Assembly (NCBI GenBank): GCA_964557975.1
Contig: CAZLCG010000028.1
Location: 1-23,839, forward strand
DNA: 23,839 nt
From: Fimenecus sp964557975
GTDB taxonomy: Bacteria > Bacillota > Clostridia > Oscillospirales > Acutalibacteraceae
Direction: 5' to 3'
Shown here: in pieces, positions 7,817-15,449 of the stretch
How the letters are laid out: every line of letters begins with the position of its first letter
Numbering within the stretch: position 1 is the first letter of the stretch
Position numbers and translations under genes: made by a program
Notes under the pieces: generated by a model
What the model was told of the DNA's origin: nothing
Databases searched by the model: none
What the model saw: only the letters and a program-made list of their open reading frames with translations

Positions 7817-8911
7817 TCAGTCCCTCACCTCCGCAAACGGGATAAATATCGGCGTACCGCCCTCAACAGCCATAATTTTTTCAGGCTCAGGGCAAATAAC
7901 ACGTATTGCCGACTCCTCCGAAGCAAAATATGTTTTATTTCCCTTTTCGGCAGTAATCAGAGAACGCAGCTTCAGTCTGTCGTTAAGAGCCAAAAGCCCG
8001 TATTTTGAACCGACCAGTATGGAAAACGGACCGTTTATGAGCGCGCTTGAATAAACCGTTCGCAGCGCCGTGAACATTTTTCTCTGCTCCTCGGGCATGG
8101 CGTCAATAACATCCCACTCCGGAGCGGCAAGGATGCTTGCGGCAATGTCTAATTTAAGCCCTTGGCGGCGCACAAGAAAATCGAAAAGATATGTAATAAC
8201 CTCCGTATCCGTCTGAAGATTGCAATGGTAATTAAACTGTTCAACATAACGGCGGTTTGCGTCATAGCTTGAAATTTCGCCGTTGTGTACTATTGACCAA
8301 TCGAGCAGTGTAAACGGATGCGCGCCGCCCCACCAGCCGGGAGTGTTTGTAGGGAATCTGCCGTGAGCCGTCCATGTATGCGCCTTATACTTGTCGAGCA
8401 TATAATACTCGCCTATATTCTCAGGGTAACCGACAGCCTTAAACGCGCCCATATTTTTTCCGCTCGAGAAGATGAACGCGCCGTCAACCTCGTTGTTAAT
8501 TCTTATTACGCACCTTGCGGTATACTCATCCTCGTCAAAATCGTTTTTCTTGATTTTGCTTTGCGGAACAGCTCCGAAATACCGCCATATAAGCGGCGCG
8601 GGACCTATTGCTTTAACCTTTCTCGTAGGAATCTGCTCAAAGGTTTCAATGTCAAAGTGTCTGAACAGAAATTCTTCGGTCTTAATTCTCGCGTCGTTGT
8701 CATCGTAAAAGATATGAAATGCGTATAAATCCTTGTATTCGGGATAGATTCCGTAAGCGGCAAAGCCGCCGCCGAGCCCGTTGGAACGGTCATGCATCAA
8801 AGCAATGCTTTCAATTATATCGTCGCCCGAAAAGCGCTCGCCCGTTCTGTCGGTAACAGCCGAAATGGCGCACCCCGACGGGATCCTTACCTCTCCTTCT
8901 CTTTTTAACAT
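7817..8911 (-). CDS. Class II glutamine amidotransferase, GlxB/split glutamate synthase type
   Basis: This 364-residue Ntn-hydrolase releases ammonia from glutamine for the synthase core. Class II features are the candidate nucleophile Cys14 in PSGCAIS, the substrate loop AHGRFPTN, HPFTLLDWSIVHNGEI and TDTEVI. The segment MHDRSNGLGGGFAAYGIYP is characteristic of the GlxB-like branch. The frame is open to a TTG at 8926, but the ATG at 8911 (weak GGTG site) is the better start. In either case Cys14 is internal rather than residue 2, so a short propeptide would have to be removed. It is the first gene of the operon, about 77 nt after the predicted transcription start. Confidence 0.87.
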   Translation of the reverse strand: MLKREGEVRIPSGCAISAVTDRTGERFSGDDIIESIALMHDRSNGLGGGFAAYGIYPEYKDLYAFHIFYDDNDARIKTEEFLFRHFDIETFEQIPTRKVKAIGPAPLIWRYFGAVPQSKIKKNDFDEDEYTARCVIRINNEVDGAFIFSSGKNMGAFKAVGYPENIGEYYMLDKYKAHTWTAHGRFPTNTPGWWGGAHPFTLLDWSIVHNGEISSYDANRRYVEQFNYHCNLQTDTEVITYLFDFLVRRQGLKLDIAASILAAPEWDVIDAMPEEQRKMFTALRTVYSSALINGPFSILVGSKYGLLALNDRLKLRSLITAEKGNKTYFASEESAIRVICPEPEKIMAVEGGTPIFIPFAEVRD

Positions 8912-9217
8912 ATCACCACATCCCAATAAAACAAATTTTCAAAAATGCAGGAAATAAAAATAAAAAATGCAAAATCAGATGAAATACGATTTGTATTTTA
9001 CTACAGTTTTTTTATTAATGCAAGTATTTTTTTGCCGTTAAATCAATGAAAATGCAAATTGTATCAATTACGGGCTTCTGTATTTCTATTTTTATATATT
9101 TTGACTGAAAATTTTTAAAAAATTGCAAAAATGAATTGTAATTCACCTTTTCTCGACCGTAAAACGGAACGATATAAGACGGCTGATACTGTATTCAAAG
9201 GGCAGCTTGAAAAAGCA
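8912..9217. other. AT-rich intergenic stretch with recurring AAATGCA motifs
   Basis: No gene was found between the glutamate synthase operon and the terminator of the next unit. The stretch is strongly AT-rich and contains ATGCA at 8945, 8967, 9018 (inside the -35 element) and 9052, three of them as AAATGCA. No glutamine riboswitch, T-box or GlnR/TnrA-like box (TGTNA-N7-TNACA) was recognised. Short frames here lack ribosome sites and look like chance. Confidence 0.5.
8995..9023 (-). promoter_or_regulatory. Promoter of the split glutamate synthase operon
   Basis: On the minus strand TTGCAT (9018-9023) and TAAAAT (8995-9000) are separated by 17 nt. The -10 element lies in an imperfect dyad (TGTA, 6 nt, TACA; 8992-9005) that could be an operator. 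Start of transcription is predicted near 8988. Confidence 0.72.
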
Positions 9218-9266
9218 TGGCAAAATAAAGGGGCTGCTTCAAAATTTATGCTTGAAGCAGCCCTTT
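9218..9266 (-). terminator. Terminator of the FGGY kinase/GH-like operon
   Basis: Bases 9227-9242 pair with 9252-9266 (15 bp with one bulged G) around a loop of about 9 nt. On the minus strand the stem is followed by TTTATTTTG. It lies 90 nt past the stop of the GH-like gene. Confidence 0.7.
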
Positions 9267-9355
9267 CAGTATTATTGTCGCCCTTTTTTTCGGATGGCTT
9301 TTTTCTCTTTCTGTAAATGTCACGGTCACAAAAGCCCCAAACGCCGCCCTTGTCA

Positions 9356-11890
9356 TTATTTATTATTAAGGCTTTTAGCTTTCTTTCCGTTTGTTTTGCC
9401 CGAAATAAGGCTCTTTGCAACGCCTATTCCCGTTTTAACAACAAACGCCTTGCTCATAGAAAATCCGGAAGCCGCCGCGCTTTTAAGCTCGCTGTCGGAA
9501 ATATGGTTTTCCGTAATCGCCTTAAAGCTTACATTGTCGCCGGTAAATACGGTTACCGTCTTATCTTCGCCGTTCACTGCCGCCGAGCCCTCCGAATAGC
9601 CCTTCATCAGATTAAGCGTCTTTTCGTCGGGCATTTTCCCGTCGTAACACATAACAGCCGTTTCAAACCACTGCTCAACGCCGTTGTATGCGGGCGCAAT
9701 AGGTCTTGCCTGAGGCGAAACCACTATGAACGCGTCCGCCGCCGAGCCGTTGCCCCTTGTCGGGTATTCCCTCTGCTTTCCGAAATAACTGCCGAACGGA
9801 TTTACCGAAACGGTTTCACCGGAGCCCTTGCTGCGAAGCCTCATAGGACAGCACGCCATCGAGTTGTTAACCTGCTTTGCAATAGCTATAAGCACGCCCG
9901 TATCGCCGTCCGAAAGAGCTATCATACCGTTGGTGATATGATGGTTGAACGAATCGAGATTTTTATTTTTCGGAAAAATTCTGCCGAAATCCCCGACATT
10001 ATAACTCGAAATATCATCCATATAATTGCGTTTGACAACCGAAACGCCATGCTTAAAAATCGGCGTCATACTCAAAGGCGCGGTCTCAAGCCATTTCATA
10101 TCGGTTTTTCTGCCCAGAGCCGAGGATTCTGTTGAGATCTCGGTCTCCTCCTTGGTGTAAGGATATTTAACACGGCACGAAACGAAAACGCAGTCAACGC
10201 CGTTCATAACATAAAATTTATATGTGTAGCTACCGCTTTCCAATTCCGTCGGCAGATGAATTTCGCCCTCCGCCGTATATCCGCAGCCGTCGCCCGCAAG
10301 GCGGGATTTTTTAATGCTCCCGTTCTCAAAATGTACATACTCGTCGCCGTAACGGATAAAGCTGTTAAAAAAGTTCTTGCCGCCTATATATCTGTCCTTA
10401 TATTTTACCGACAGAACATTTCCGTGCTCGCAGAATTTTATTGCGAGGTTATCCGATTTAACCTCGTAATTCTCCGCTGTATTTTCATTTTTGCCGTTGT
10501 TTGAAAATGTTAATTTTTCGGCTTTATTGACAGCTTTAAACTTTATAACGGCAAATACTGTTTTTACACAGCCGCTTTCATAATAATCCATAGCGTCGGC
10601 GACAAACGACGCTGTGTTTTTGCCCTTAATCTCAAATTTTCTTATATCGTCAATAAAGCCGTCTTCAAGCGACAGCTGTACGCTTGTAATGTCCGATCCG
10701 GAAATATTTTTAAGCGTGAACTGCTTTTCGGGCTTTTGGCTGTCGACTTCAGCCTTCACCATACGCTCGGACATGGATAGCGCTTTTTTCTCTCTTTGAA
10801 TATTAAGCACCGGCGAAGCAAGACCGAAATGCGTTGTTGAAAGGAGCATTACCCTGTCGTCGAACGACGGAGATTCGCTGTCGTTATTTACAAGCTTGGC
10901 ATACGCCCTTGCCCTTTCAAGCCTTGTCCAGATCTGACAGTTAAACGGCTTTTCCGCCCAGTTGGCATATCCCGAAAAGCTGCCGTCTGCCGTGTCCTCG
11001 GTAAACCTTACCTCACAAAGAGGCTTATGGCTTTTAAGATAGCCGCCGACCGTGTCAAATACGACATAATCAAGGTCGCTCACCTCTTTTACAAGCCCCT
11101 CTATGCCGTATGCGTTCGGCACACCGGAAAGAGCCTTCGGAGCAACCGGTTCCCAAAAAATCGAGTCGGCGTCCATATTTATAAAAATAAGCACGTCGCT
11201 GTTTATTTTGCCCTCGGTCTGCTGCTTGTGCAGATCATACGCCAAATACCTTAAAGAGCCTGCGTCGATCAAATCCGAATTGCTGTATGTGGGCACGACG
11301 GTAATACTTTCGCCCTTGTAGGTATAAGTAAGCGGATTAAACGCCTTTTCATCGTCAAGCTGAGGGATAAACGTGCGGAACGCGTCAAAAGGAACGCAGC
11401 TGTAATAAAGGCAAAGAGCCTTAACGCCCAGCTTATTGTAAACAGAGACCTGAGAGGGCGAGAACATAACCTCCTGCGGTCTTACAATCATTTCACAGTC
11501 TCCGAAAACATCCTTTAGCCCCGAGCCCTTTTCATTTGTAACCGCAAGGTTGATCGATGCGGCAAGCTCCTCCTCATTCATAGCGGAAAGCGCGCCGTTA
11601 TTATAGCCCATAATGATATTTTCATCGCCGTTCTCCCGACAGCGTTTTTTTATGTCCTCAAGTATATCGGGCGCATATTTCGGCAGAATGTCCTCAACGG
11701 AATAAGCGTTTTCAAAATCCCAAGTACCCTTTGCGTCAATGCCCTGAGCATTCAGCCCGTTCAATGTTTTTATGGTGTTTCTGATTATTCTGATGTCGCC
11801 GCCGAAGCCCTGCCTGTCGTTTGTATCGCCCCTGTAGGAGTGATAGCAGTTAACGTGAAAGCCGTATGCAACATGTACCTTATAACTCAT
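9356..11890 (-). CDS. Large GH38/GH57-like putative glycoside hydrolase
   Basis: An 844-residue protein with no signal peptide or membrane segment, so probably cytoplasmic. Residues 1-310 look like the alpha/beta barrel of GH38/GH57-type retaining glycosidases: VHVAYGFHVNCYHSYRGD at the start, WDFENAY near 57, IIMGYNNGALSAM, and the aspartate-rich INMDADSIFWEP near 240. A helical part around residues 325-390 (ARAYAKLVNND, STTHFGLASPVLN) and a long beta-rich C-terminal half (SVNPFGSYFG, GNGSAADAF) follow, as in GH38 proteins. This is fold-level resemblance by eye, and the catalytic residues are not assigned. GGAGG precedes the ATG. It lies 29 nt after the FGGY kinase in one operon, suggesting release of a sugar that the kinase phosphorylates. 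Confidence 0.5.
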   Translation of the reverse strand: MSYKVHVAYGFHVNCYHSYRGDTNDRQGFGGDIRIIRNTIKTLNGLNAQGIDAKGTWDFENAYSVEDILPKYAPDILEDIKKRCRENGDENIIMGYNNGALSAMNEEELAASINLAVTNEKGSGLKDVFGDCEMIVRPQEVMFSPSQVSVYNKLGVKALCLYYSCVPFDAFRTFIPQLDDEKAFNPLTYTYKGESITVVPTYSNSDLIDAGSLRYLAYDLHKQQTEGKINSDVLIFINMDADSIFWEPVAPKALSGVPNAYGIEGLVKEVSDLDYVVFDTVGGYLKSHKPLCEVRFTEDTADGSFSGYANWAEKPFNCQIWTRLERARAYAKLVNNDSESPSFDDRVMLLSTTHFGLASPVLNIQREKKALSMSERMVKAEVDSQKPEKQFTLKNISGSDITSVQLSLEDGFIDDIRKFEIKGKNTASFVADAMDYYESGCVKTVFAVIKFKAVNKAEKLTFSNNGKNENTAENYEVKSDNLAIKFCEHGNVLSVKYKDRYIGGKNFFNSFIRYGDEYVHFENGSIKKSRLAGDGCGYTAEGEIHLPTELESGSYTYKFYVMNGVDCVFVSCRVKYPYTKEETEISTESSALGRKTDMKWLETAPLSMTPIFKHGVSVVKRNYMDDISSYNVGDFGRIFPKNKNLDSFNHHITNGMIALSDGDTGVLIAIAKQVNNSMACCPMRLRSKGSGETVSVNPFGSYFGKQREYPTRGNGSAADAFIVVSPQARPIAPAYNGVEQWFETAVMCYDGKMPDEKTLNLMKGYSEGSAAVNGEDKTVTVFTGDNVSFKAITENHISDSELKSAAASGFSMSKAFVVKTGIGVAKSLISGKTNGKKAKSLNNK

Positions 11891-11919
11891 TCCAATCCTC
11901 CGTATTATAAAGCCGCTTA

Positions 11920-13512
11920 TTATTTGAGATTTTCCACTGCCGCTCTTTGCGCCGCAAGCCCTTTATTATATGCCTCCATATACCTCTCAAAGCCCTCAAC
12001 ATCCTCTTTTTCGGGTGAAACGGTTACGCGCTGAGAATTTGCGAAAACCTTGTTTTTAAGGTAATCCTCAAGCGGTTCTGCCGAAGCGCCGCTCAGCATA
12101 TAGCCCGCAAGGATTGCCATACCCCACGGGCCTCCCTCACCTGCGGTTTTCATAACCGTAACATCGGTGTTGAGCGCGGCGGCGGTAATCCTCTGCCCTA
12201 CGCCTTCGGTTTTGTAAAGACCGCCGTGACCCGAAATATTATCAAGCGCAACGCCTTCCTTTTTAAGCAGAATATCCATTCCGTTTTTAAGCGCGCCGAA
12301 TGTCGAATAAAGCTCGTTCCTGATAAAATTCGCAAGGTTAAAATTACAGTCGGGCATTCTTATAAGCATAGGCCTGCCCTCGGGAAGCTTTGATACGGGC
12401 TCGCCCGATATGTAGTTATAAGAAACTATGCCGCCGCAGTCCTTATCGCCTTCAAGAGCCTTGAAATACAGCAGGTCGTACAAATCGCTCTTCTTCATCC
12501 GTACGCCCGCGGCGCTTAAAAATTCGGAAAAGATATTGACCCATGCGTCAATATCTCCCGTGCAGTTGTTGCAGTGAACCATTGCGACGTCTTTGCCCGT
12601 AGGCGTTGTAACAATATCTATTTCGGGATAAACCGCCTTTAACGGCTTTTCCAAGACCGCCATTGCGAATATGCTTGTGCCTGCGCTGACGTTGCCCGTT
12701 CTTTCGGCGACGCTGTTCGTAGCGGTCATACCCGTTCCCGCGTCTCCCTCGGGCGGACACATGGGGATTCCCGATTTAAGCGTTCCGCTTTCGTCAAGAA
12801 GCCTTGCGCCCGCTTCGGTAAGGACTCCCGCTTTCTCGCCCGCAAGCAGAATCTTGGGCAAAATACCGTCTATTTTAATTGAAAATCCTTTTTCTTTTAC
12901 AACACGGTTGAATTTATCAATCATAGCCTTATCGTAGGTTTTTGTACTGCTGTCTATGGGGAACATACCGCTCGCTTCGCCTATGCCCGCAACGAACTCG
13001 CCCGTTAAAAGGCAGTGAATATAAACCGCAAGAGTTGCAAGGCGGCGTATTTTTTCCACATGCTCCTCGCCGTTGAGCATAGCTTGATAGAGATGCGCGA
13101 CGCTCCATCTCTGCGGAATATTAAAGCCGAAAAGCGATGTAAGCTCCTCGCTCGCTTCGCCGGTTACGGTATTTCTCCACGTTCTGAATTCGGTAAGCAT
13201 TTCACCGTGTTCGTCAAGCGGAATATAGCCGTGCATCATACCCGAAACGCCTATTGCGCCGACCGTATCGAGCGTCAGACCGTATCTTTGCGAAACATCC
13301 TTTTTAAGCTCTGAATAGCAGGAGCGAAGCCCCTTAATAATATCCTCGCGCGAATAAGTCCAAATGCCGTTTTCGAGTCTGTTCTCCCAAGTATGCGAGC
13401 CCGAAGCCAAAGGGCTTGAGCAATCGTCAATAAGCACCGCTTTAATTCTTGTCGAGCCGAACTCGATACCGAGACTTGTTTTTCCGTTTTTGATTTTTTC
13501 AGAAATTTCCAT
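11920..13512 (-). CDS. FGGY-family carbohydrate kinase
   Basis: This 530-residue ASKHA-fold kinase would phosphorylate a sugar or polyol with ATP. The N-terminal phosphate motif is GIEFGSTRIKAVLID (residues 15-29), followed by IGVSGMMHGYIPLD and, in the C-terminal domain, GHGGLYKTEGVGQRITAAAL and GEGGPWGMAILAGYML. The closest described members are xylulokinase- and ribulokinase-like, but the substrate cannot be told from sequence. The open frame extends to 13572, but a promoter -35 lies there and transcription should start near 13537, so the ATG at 13512 with GGGGCGGTG before it is taken. It is the first gene of a two-gene operon with the GH-like protein. Confidence 0.87.
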   Translation of the reverse strand: MEISEKIKNGKTSLGIEFGSTRIKAVLIDDCSSPLASGSHTWENRLENGIWTYSREDIIKGLRSCYSELKKDVSQRYGLTLDTVGAIGVSGMMHGYIPLDEHGEMLTEFRTWRNTVTGEASEELTSLFGFNIPQRWSVAHLYQAMLNGEEHVEKIRRLATLAVYIHCLLTGEFVAGIGEASGMFPIDSSTKTYDKAMIDKFNRVVKEKGFSIKIDGILPKILLAGEKAGVLTEAGARLLDESGTLKSGIPMCPPEGDAGTGMTATNSVAERTGNVSAGTSIFAMAVLEKPLKAVYPEIDIVTTPTGKDVAMVHCNNCTGDIDAWVNIFSEFLSAAGVRMKKSDLYDLLYFKALEGDKDCGGIVSYNYISGEPVSKLPEGRPMLIRMPDCNFNLANFIRNELYSTFGALKNGMDILLKKEGVALDNISGHGGLYKTEGVGQRITAAALNTDVTVMKTAGEGGPWGMAILAGYMLSGASAEPLEDYLKNKVFANSQRVTVSPEKEDVEGFERYMEAYNKGLAAQRAAVENLK

Positions 13513-13543
13513 ATTTGGCACCGCCCCATAATAATATACTGTT

Positions 13544-13572
13544 ATTTTAGTATATATTCGGTTCTTTTTCAA
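13544..13572 (-). promoter_or_regulatory. Promoter of the FGGY kinase operon
   Basis: On the minus strand TTGAAA (13567-13572) and TAAAAT (13544-13549) have a 17-nt spacer. The predicted start near 13537 leaves a leader of about 25 nt and fixes the kinase start at 13512. Confidence 0.8.
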
Positions 13573-13651
13573 GTAAACGGGCGAACATTTTTTACGGCAA
13601 AGGCAAAAACGGAAAAAAGCAGACGCTCGCAGGTGAAAAAAGCTCCGACAG

Positions 13652-13680
13652 TTGACTTTGCGTCTTTAAAGTGATAAAAT
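13652..13680 (+). promoter_or_regulatory. Promoter of the acyl-CoA ligase/IorAB/PaaK operon
   Basis: TTGACT (13652-13657) and TAAAAT (13675-13680) have a 17-nt spacer. One copy of the CTTTAAAG palindrome lies inside the spacer and two lie just downstream, so occupation of the sites by a protein would block RNA polymerase. The predicted start is near 13687, giving a leader of about 75 nt. Confidence 0.82.
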
Positions 13681-13719
13681 ATGTTTATCCGCTTTAAAGT
13701 GCTAAATTTCGCTTTAAAG
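13664..13719 (+). promoter_or_regulatory. Three-copy CTTTAAAG palindromic operator array
   Basis: The perfect palindrome CTTTAAAG occurs at 13664-13671, 13692-13699 and 13712-13719. The first two share the longer context CTTTAAAGTGnTAAA; the last two share GCTTTAAAGT. Start-to-start spacings are 28 and 20 nt, so the last two are nearly two helical turns apart. No regulator gene is adjacent and I do not recognise the motif as that of a known regulator. Confidence 0.6.
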
Positions 13720-13749
13720 TCCGAAGCTGTTACGGCTAAAATATGTTTA
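13675..13749 (+). repeat. 13-bp direct repeat flanking the operator array
   Basis: TAAAATATGTTTA occurs exactly at 13675-13687 (containing the -10 and predicted start) and at 13737-13749 (just before the ribosome site). The copies are 62 nt apart. The second has no good -35 in front of it, so a second promoter is doubtful; a second binding motif or a local duplication is possible. Confidence 0.55.
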
Positions 13750-13762
13750 AAAAGGTGAAAAA

Positions 13763-15397
13763 ATGACTATTGTTGATTTACTTGAAAGAAACAGCAGGGA
13801 GCTGTCCGACGAAGTGGCTCTGGTGGAAATAAATCCCGAGCTTAAAGAGAACAGGCGGCACACATGGCGCGATTATGAATTGGTTGAGCCGACACGGCGT
13901 TCTTATTACAGAGCCGAAATCAGCTGGGCTGTATTCAACGAAAAAGCAAACAGATTTGCAAACGCACTTATAAAGCTCGGCGTCGGCAAAGGCGATAAGG
14001 TTGCTGTTCTTTTAATGAACTGTCTCGAATGGCTTCCGATTTATTTCGGCGTGCTGAAAACGGGAGCTATGGCGGTTCCGCTCAATTTCCGCTATTCCTC
14101 CGACGAAATTAAATACTGTATAGATTTATCCGAAGCCGATATGCTTGTTTTCGGTCCTGAATTTATAGGCAGAGTTGAAAAAATCGCAGACGATATAAGC
14201 AAAAACAGGTTATTGATTTATGTAGGCGACGGCTGTCCGCCGTTTGCCGAGAACTACTATAATCTTACCGCCGACTGCAGCAGTCTTAACCCGAATATTC
14301 CGCTTACGGAAGATGACCTTGCGGCAATTTATTTTTCTTCGGGCACTACGGGCTTTCCCAAAGCAATTCTTCACAAGCACAGGTCTTTGATTCATTCGTG
14401 CAGAGTTGAACAGAACCACCATTCGCAGCAGCGCGGCGACGTATTCCTCTGTATTCCTCCGCTTTACCACACGGGTGCGAAAATGCATTGGTTCGGCTCG
14501 TTGATAAGCGGCTCAAAGGCGGTTTTGCTTAAAGGCACAAAGCCCGAATTTATTTTAGACGCCGTATCAAAAGAGAAATGCACTATCGTATGGCTCCTTG
14601 TTCCGTGGGCGCAGGATATTCTGAACGCCCTTGATTCAGGTAAAGTTAAGCTTGAGGATTATGACCTGTCAAGCTGGCGGCTTATGCACATAGGCGCTCA
14701 GCCCGTGCCCAAAAGCCTTATCAAGCATTGGCTTGAATACTTCCCGAACCATCAGTATGACACAAATTACGGTCTGTCGGAGTCGATAGGTCCGGGCGCA
14801 GTACATCTCGGCGTTGAAAACATACATAAGGTAGGCGCTATCGGTATTCCGGGGTACGGCTGGAAGGTCAGGATTGTCGACGAGAACGGCGAAGATGTTC
14901 GCGGCGGTGAGGTCGGCGAGCTTATACTTCAGGGAAACGGAGTTATGGAATGTTACTACAACGATCCGGAAGCCACGGCAAATACGCTCAAGGACGGCTG
15001 GCTCTATACGGGCGATATGGCTATGATGGACGAGGACGGTTTCATCTTCCTCGTTGACAGAAAAAAGGACGTTATAATTACAGGCGGTGAAAATCTCTAT
15101 CCCGTTCAGATCGAAGATTTCATCCGAACCTTTCCCAAGGTAAGTGATGTTGCCGTTATCGGTCTGCCCGACGAAAGATTGGGAGAAATCGCCGCCGCCA
15201 TCATCAAAATCAAGGACGGTATGACCTCAAGCGAGGAGGAAATCAACGAATTTTGCAAGGCTATGCCGAGATATAAGCGTCCCCGTAAAATCATCTTTGC
15301 AGATGTTCCGAGAAATCCCACGGGTAAAATCGAAAAGCCTCTGCTCCGCAAAATCTACGGTGCGGATAAGCTTGTCGCAAGCCAGAACAACAGTTAA
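13763..15397 (+). CDS. AMP-forming acyl-CoA ligase (ANL superfamily)
   Basis: This 544-residue adenylate-forming enzyme activates a carboxylic acid with ATP and then forms its CoA thioester. Motifs in order are FSSGTTGFPKA (191-201, phosphate loop), NYGLSES (335-341), YTGD (415-418), the hinge DRKKDVIITGGENLYP (432-447) and the catalytic lysine K522 in PTGKIEK. Length and motif set fit medium/long-chain or aryl acid CoA ligases. The acid is not identifiable from sequence. The ATG follows AAGGTG with suitable spacing. It is first in an operon with a symporter, IorAB and PaaK, which suggests an aromatic or branched organic acid as substrate; this is inference. Confidence 0.88.
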   Translation: MTIVDLLERNSRELSDEVALVEINPELKENRRHTWRDYELVEPTRRSYYRAEISWAVFNEKANRFANALIKLGVGKGDKVAVLLMNCLEWLPIYFGVLKTGAMAVPLNFRYSSDEIKYCIDLSEADMLVFGPEFIGRVEKIADDISKNRLLIYVGDGCPPFAENYYNLTADCSSLNPNIPLTEDDLAAIYFSSGTTGFPKAILHKHRSLIHSCRVEQNHHSQQRGDVFLCIPPLYHTGAKMHWFGSLISGSKAVLLKGTKPEFILDAVSKEKCTIVWLLVPWAQDILNALDSGKVKLEDYDLSSWRLMHIGAQPVPKSLIKHWLEYFPNHQYDTNYGLSESIGPGAVHLGVENIHKVGAIGIPGYGWKVRIVDENGEDVRGGEVGELILQGNGVMECYYNDPEATANTLKDGWLYTGDMAMMDEDGFIFLVDRKKDVIITGGENLYPVQIEDFIRTFPKVSDVAVIGLPDERLGEIAAAIIKIKDGMTSSEEEINEFCKAMPRYKRPRKIIFADVPRNPTGKIEKPLLRKIYGADKLVASQNNS

Positions 15398-15418
15398 TAA
15401 ATGAGGGCTTCTCATTTA
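15398..15418 (+). promoter_or_regulatory. Small hairpin between the ligase and symporter genes
   Basis: TAAATGAG (15398-15405) pairs with CTCATTTA (15411-15418) around a 5-nt loop, starting right after the stop codon. An A/T-rich stretch including TTTTTT (15429-15434) follows. The stem is weak, so partial termination or an RNA processing site are the candidates. Confidence 0.35.
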
Positions 15419-15449
15419 AAAATTTATTCTTTTTTGGGAGTGAAAAATT

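Noticed and set aside
8912..9060. GlnR/TnrA box or glutamine riboswitch at the glutamate synthase promoter
   Set aside because: No TGTNA-N7-TNACA match and no conserved riboswitch core was found; only a shorter TGTA-N6-TACA dyad is present.
9115..9420. Open frame of 101 codons on the minus strand
   Set aside because: It overlaps the end of the GH-like gene and runs through its terminator hairpin; composition and lack of a ribosome site indicate chance.
9317..10135. Open frame of 272 codons on the plus strand
   Set aside because: It is antisense to the 3' part of the 844-residue GH-like gene, is rich in Arg/His as expected for a shadow frame, and shows no recognisable domain or ribosome site.
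13512..13572. Longer N-terminus for the FGGY kinase
   Set aside because: The promoter -10 and -35 elements lie inside this stretch, so most of it would not be transcribed; the family N-terminus begins at the later ATG.
13664..13719. CTTTAAAG repeats considered as a CRISPR-like array
   Set aside because: The repeated unit is only 8-15 bp with spacers of 12-20 bp, there are three copies, and it sits on a promoter; an operator array fits better.
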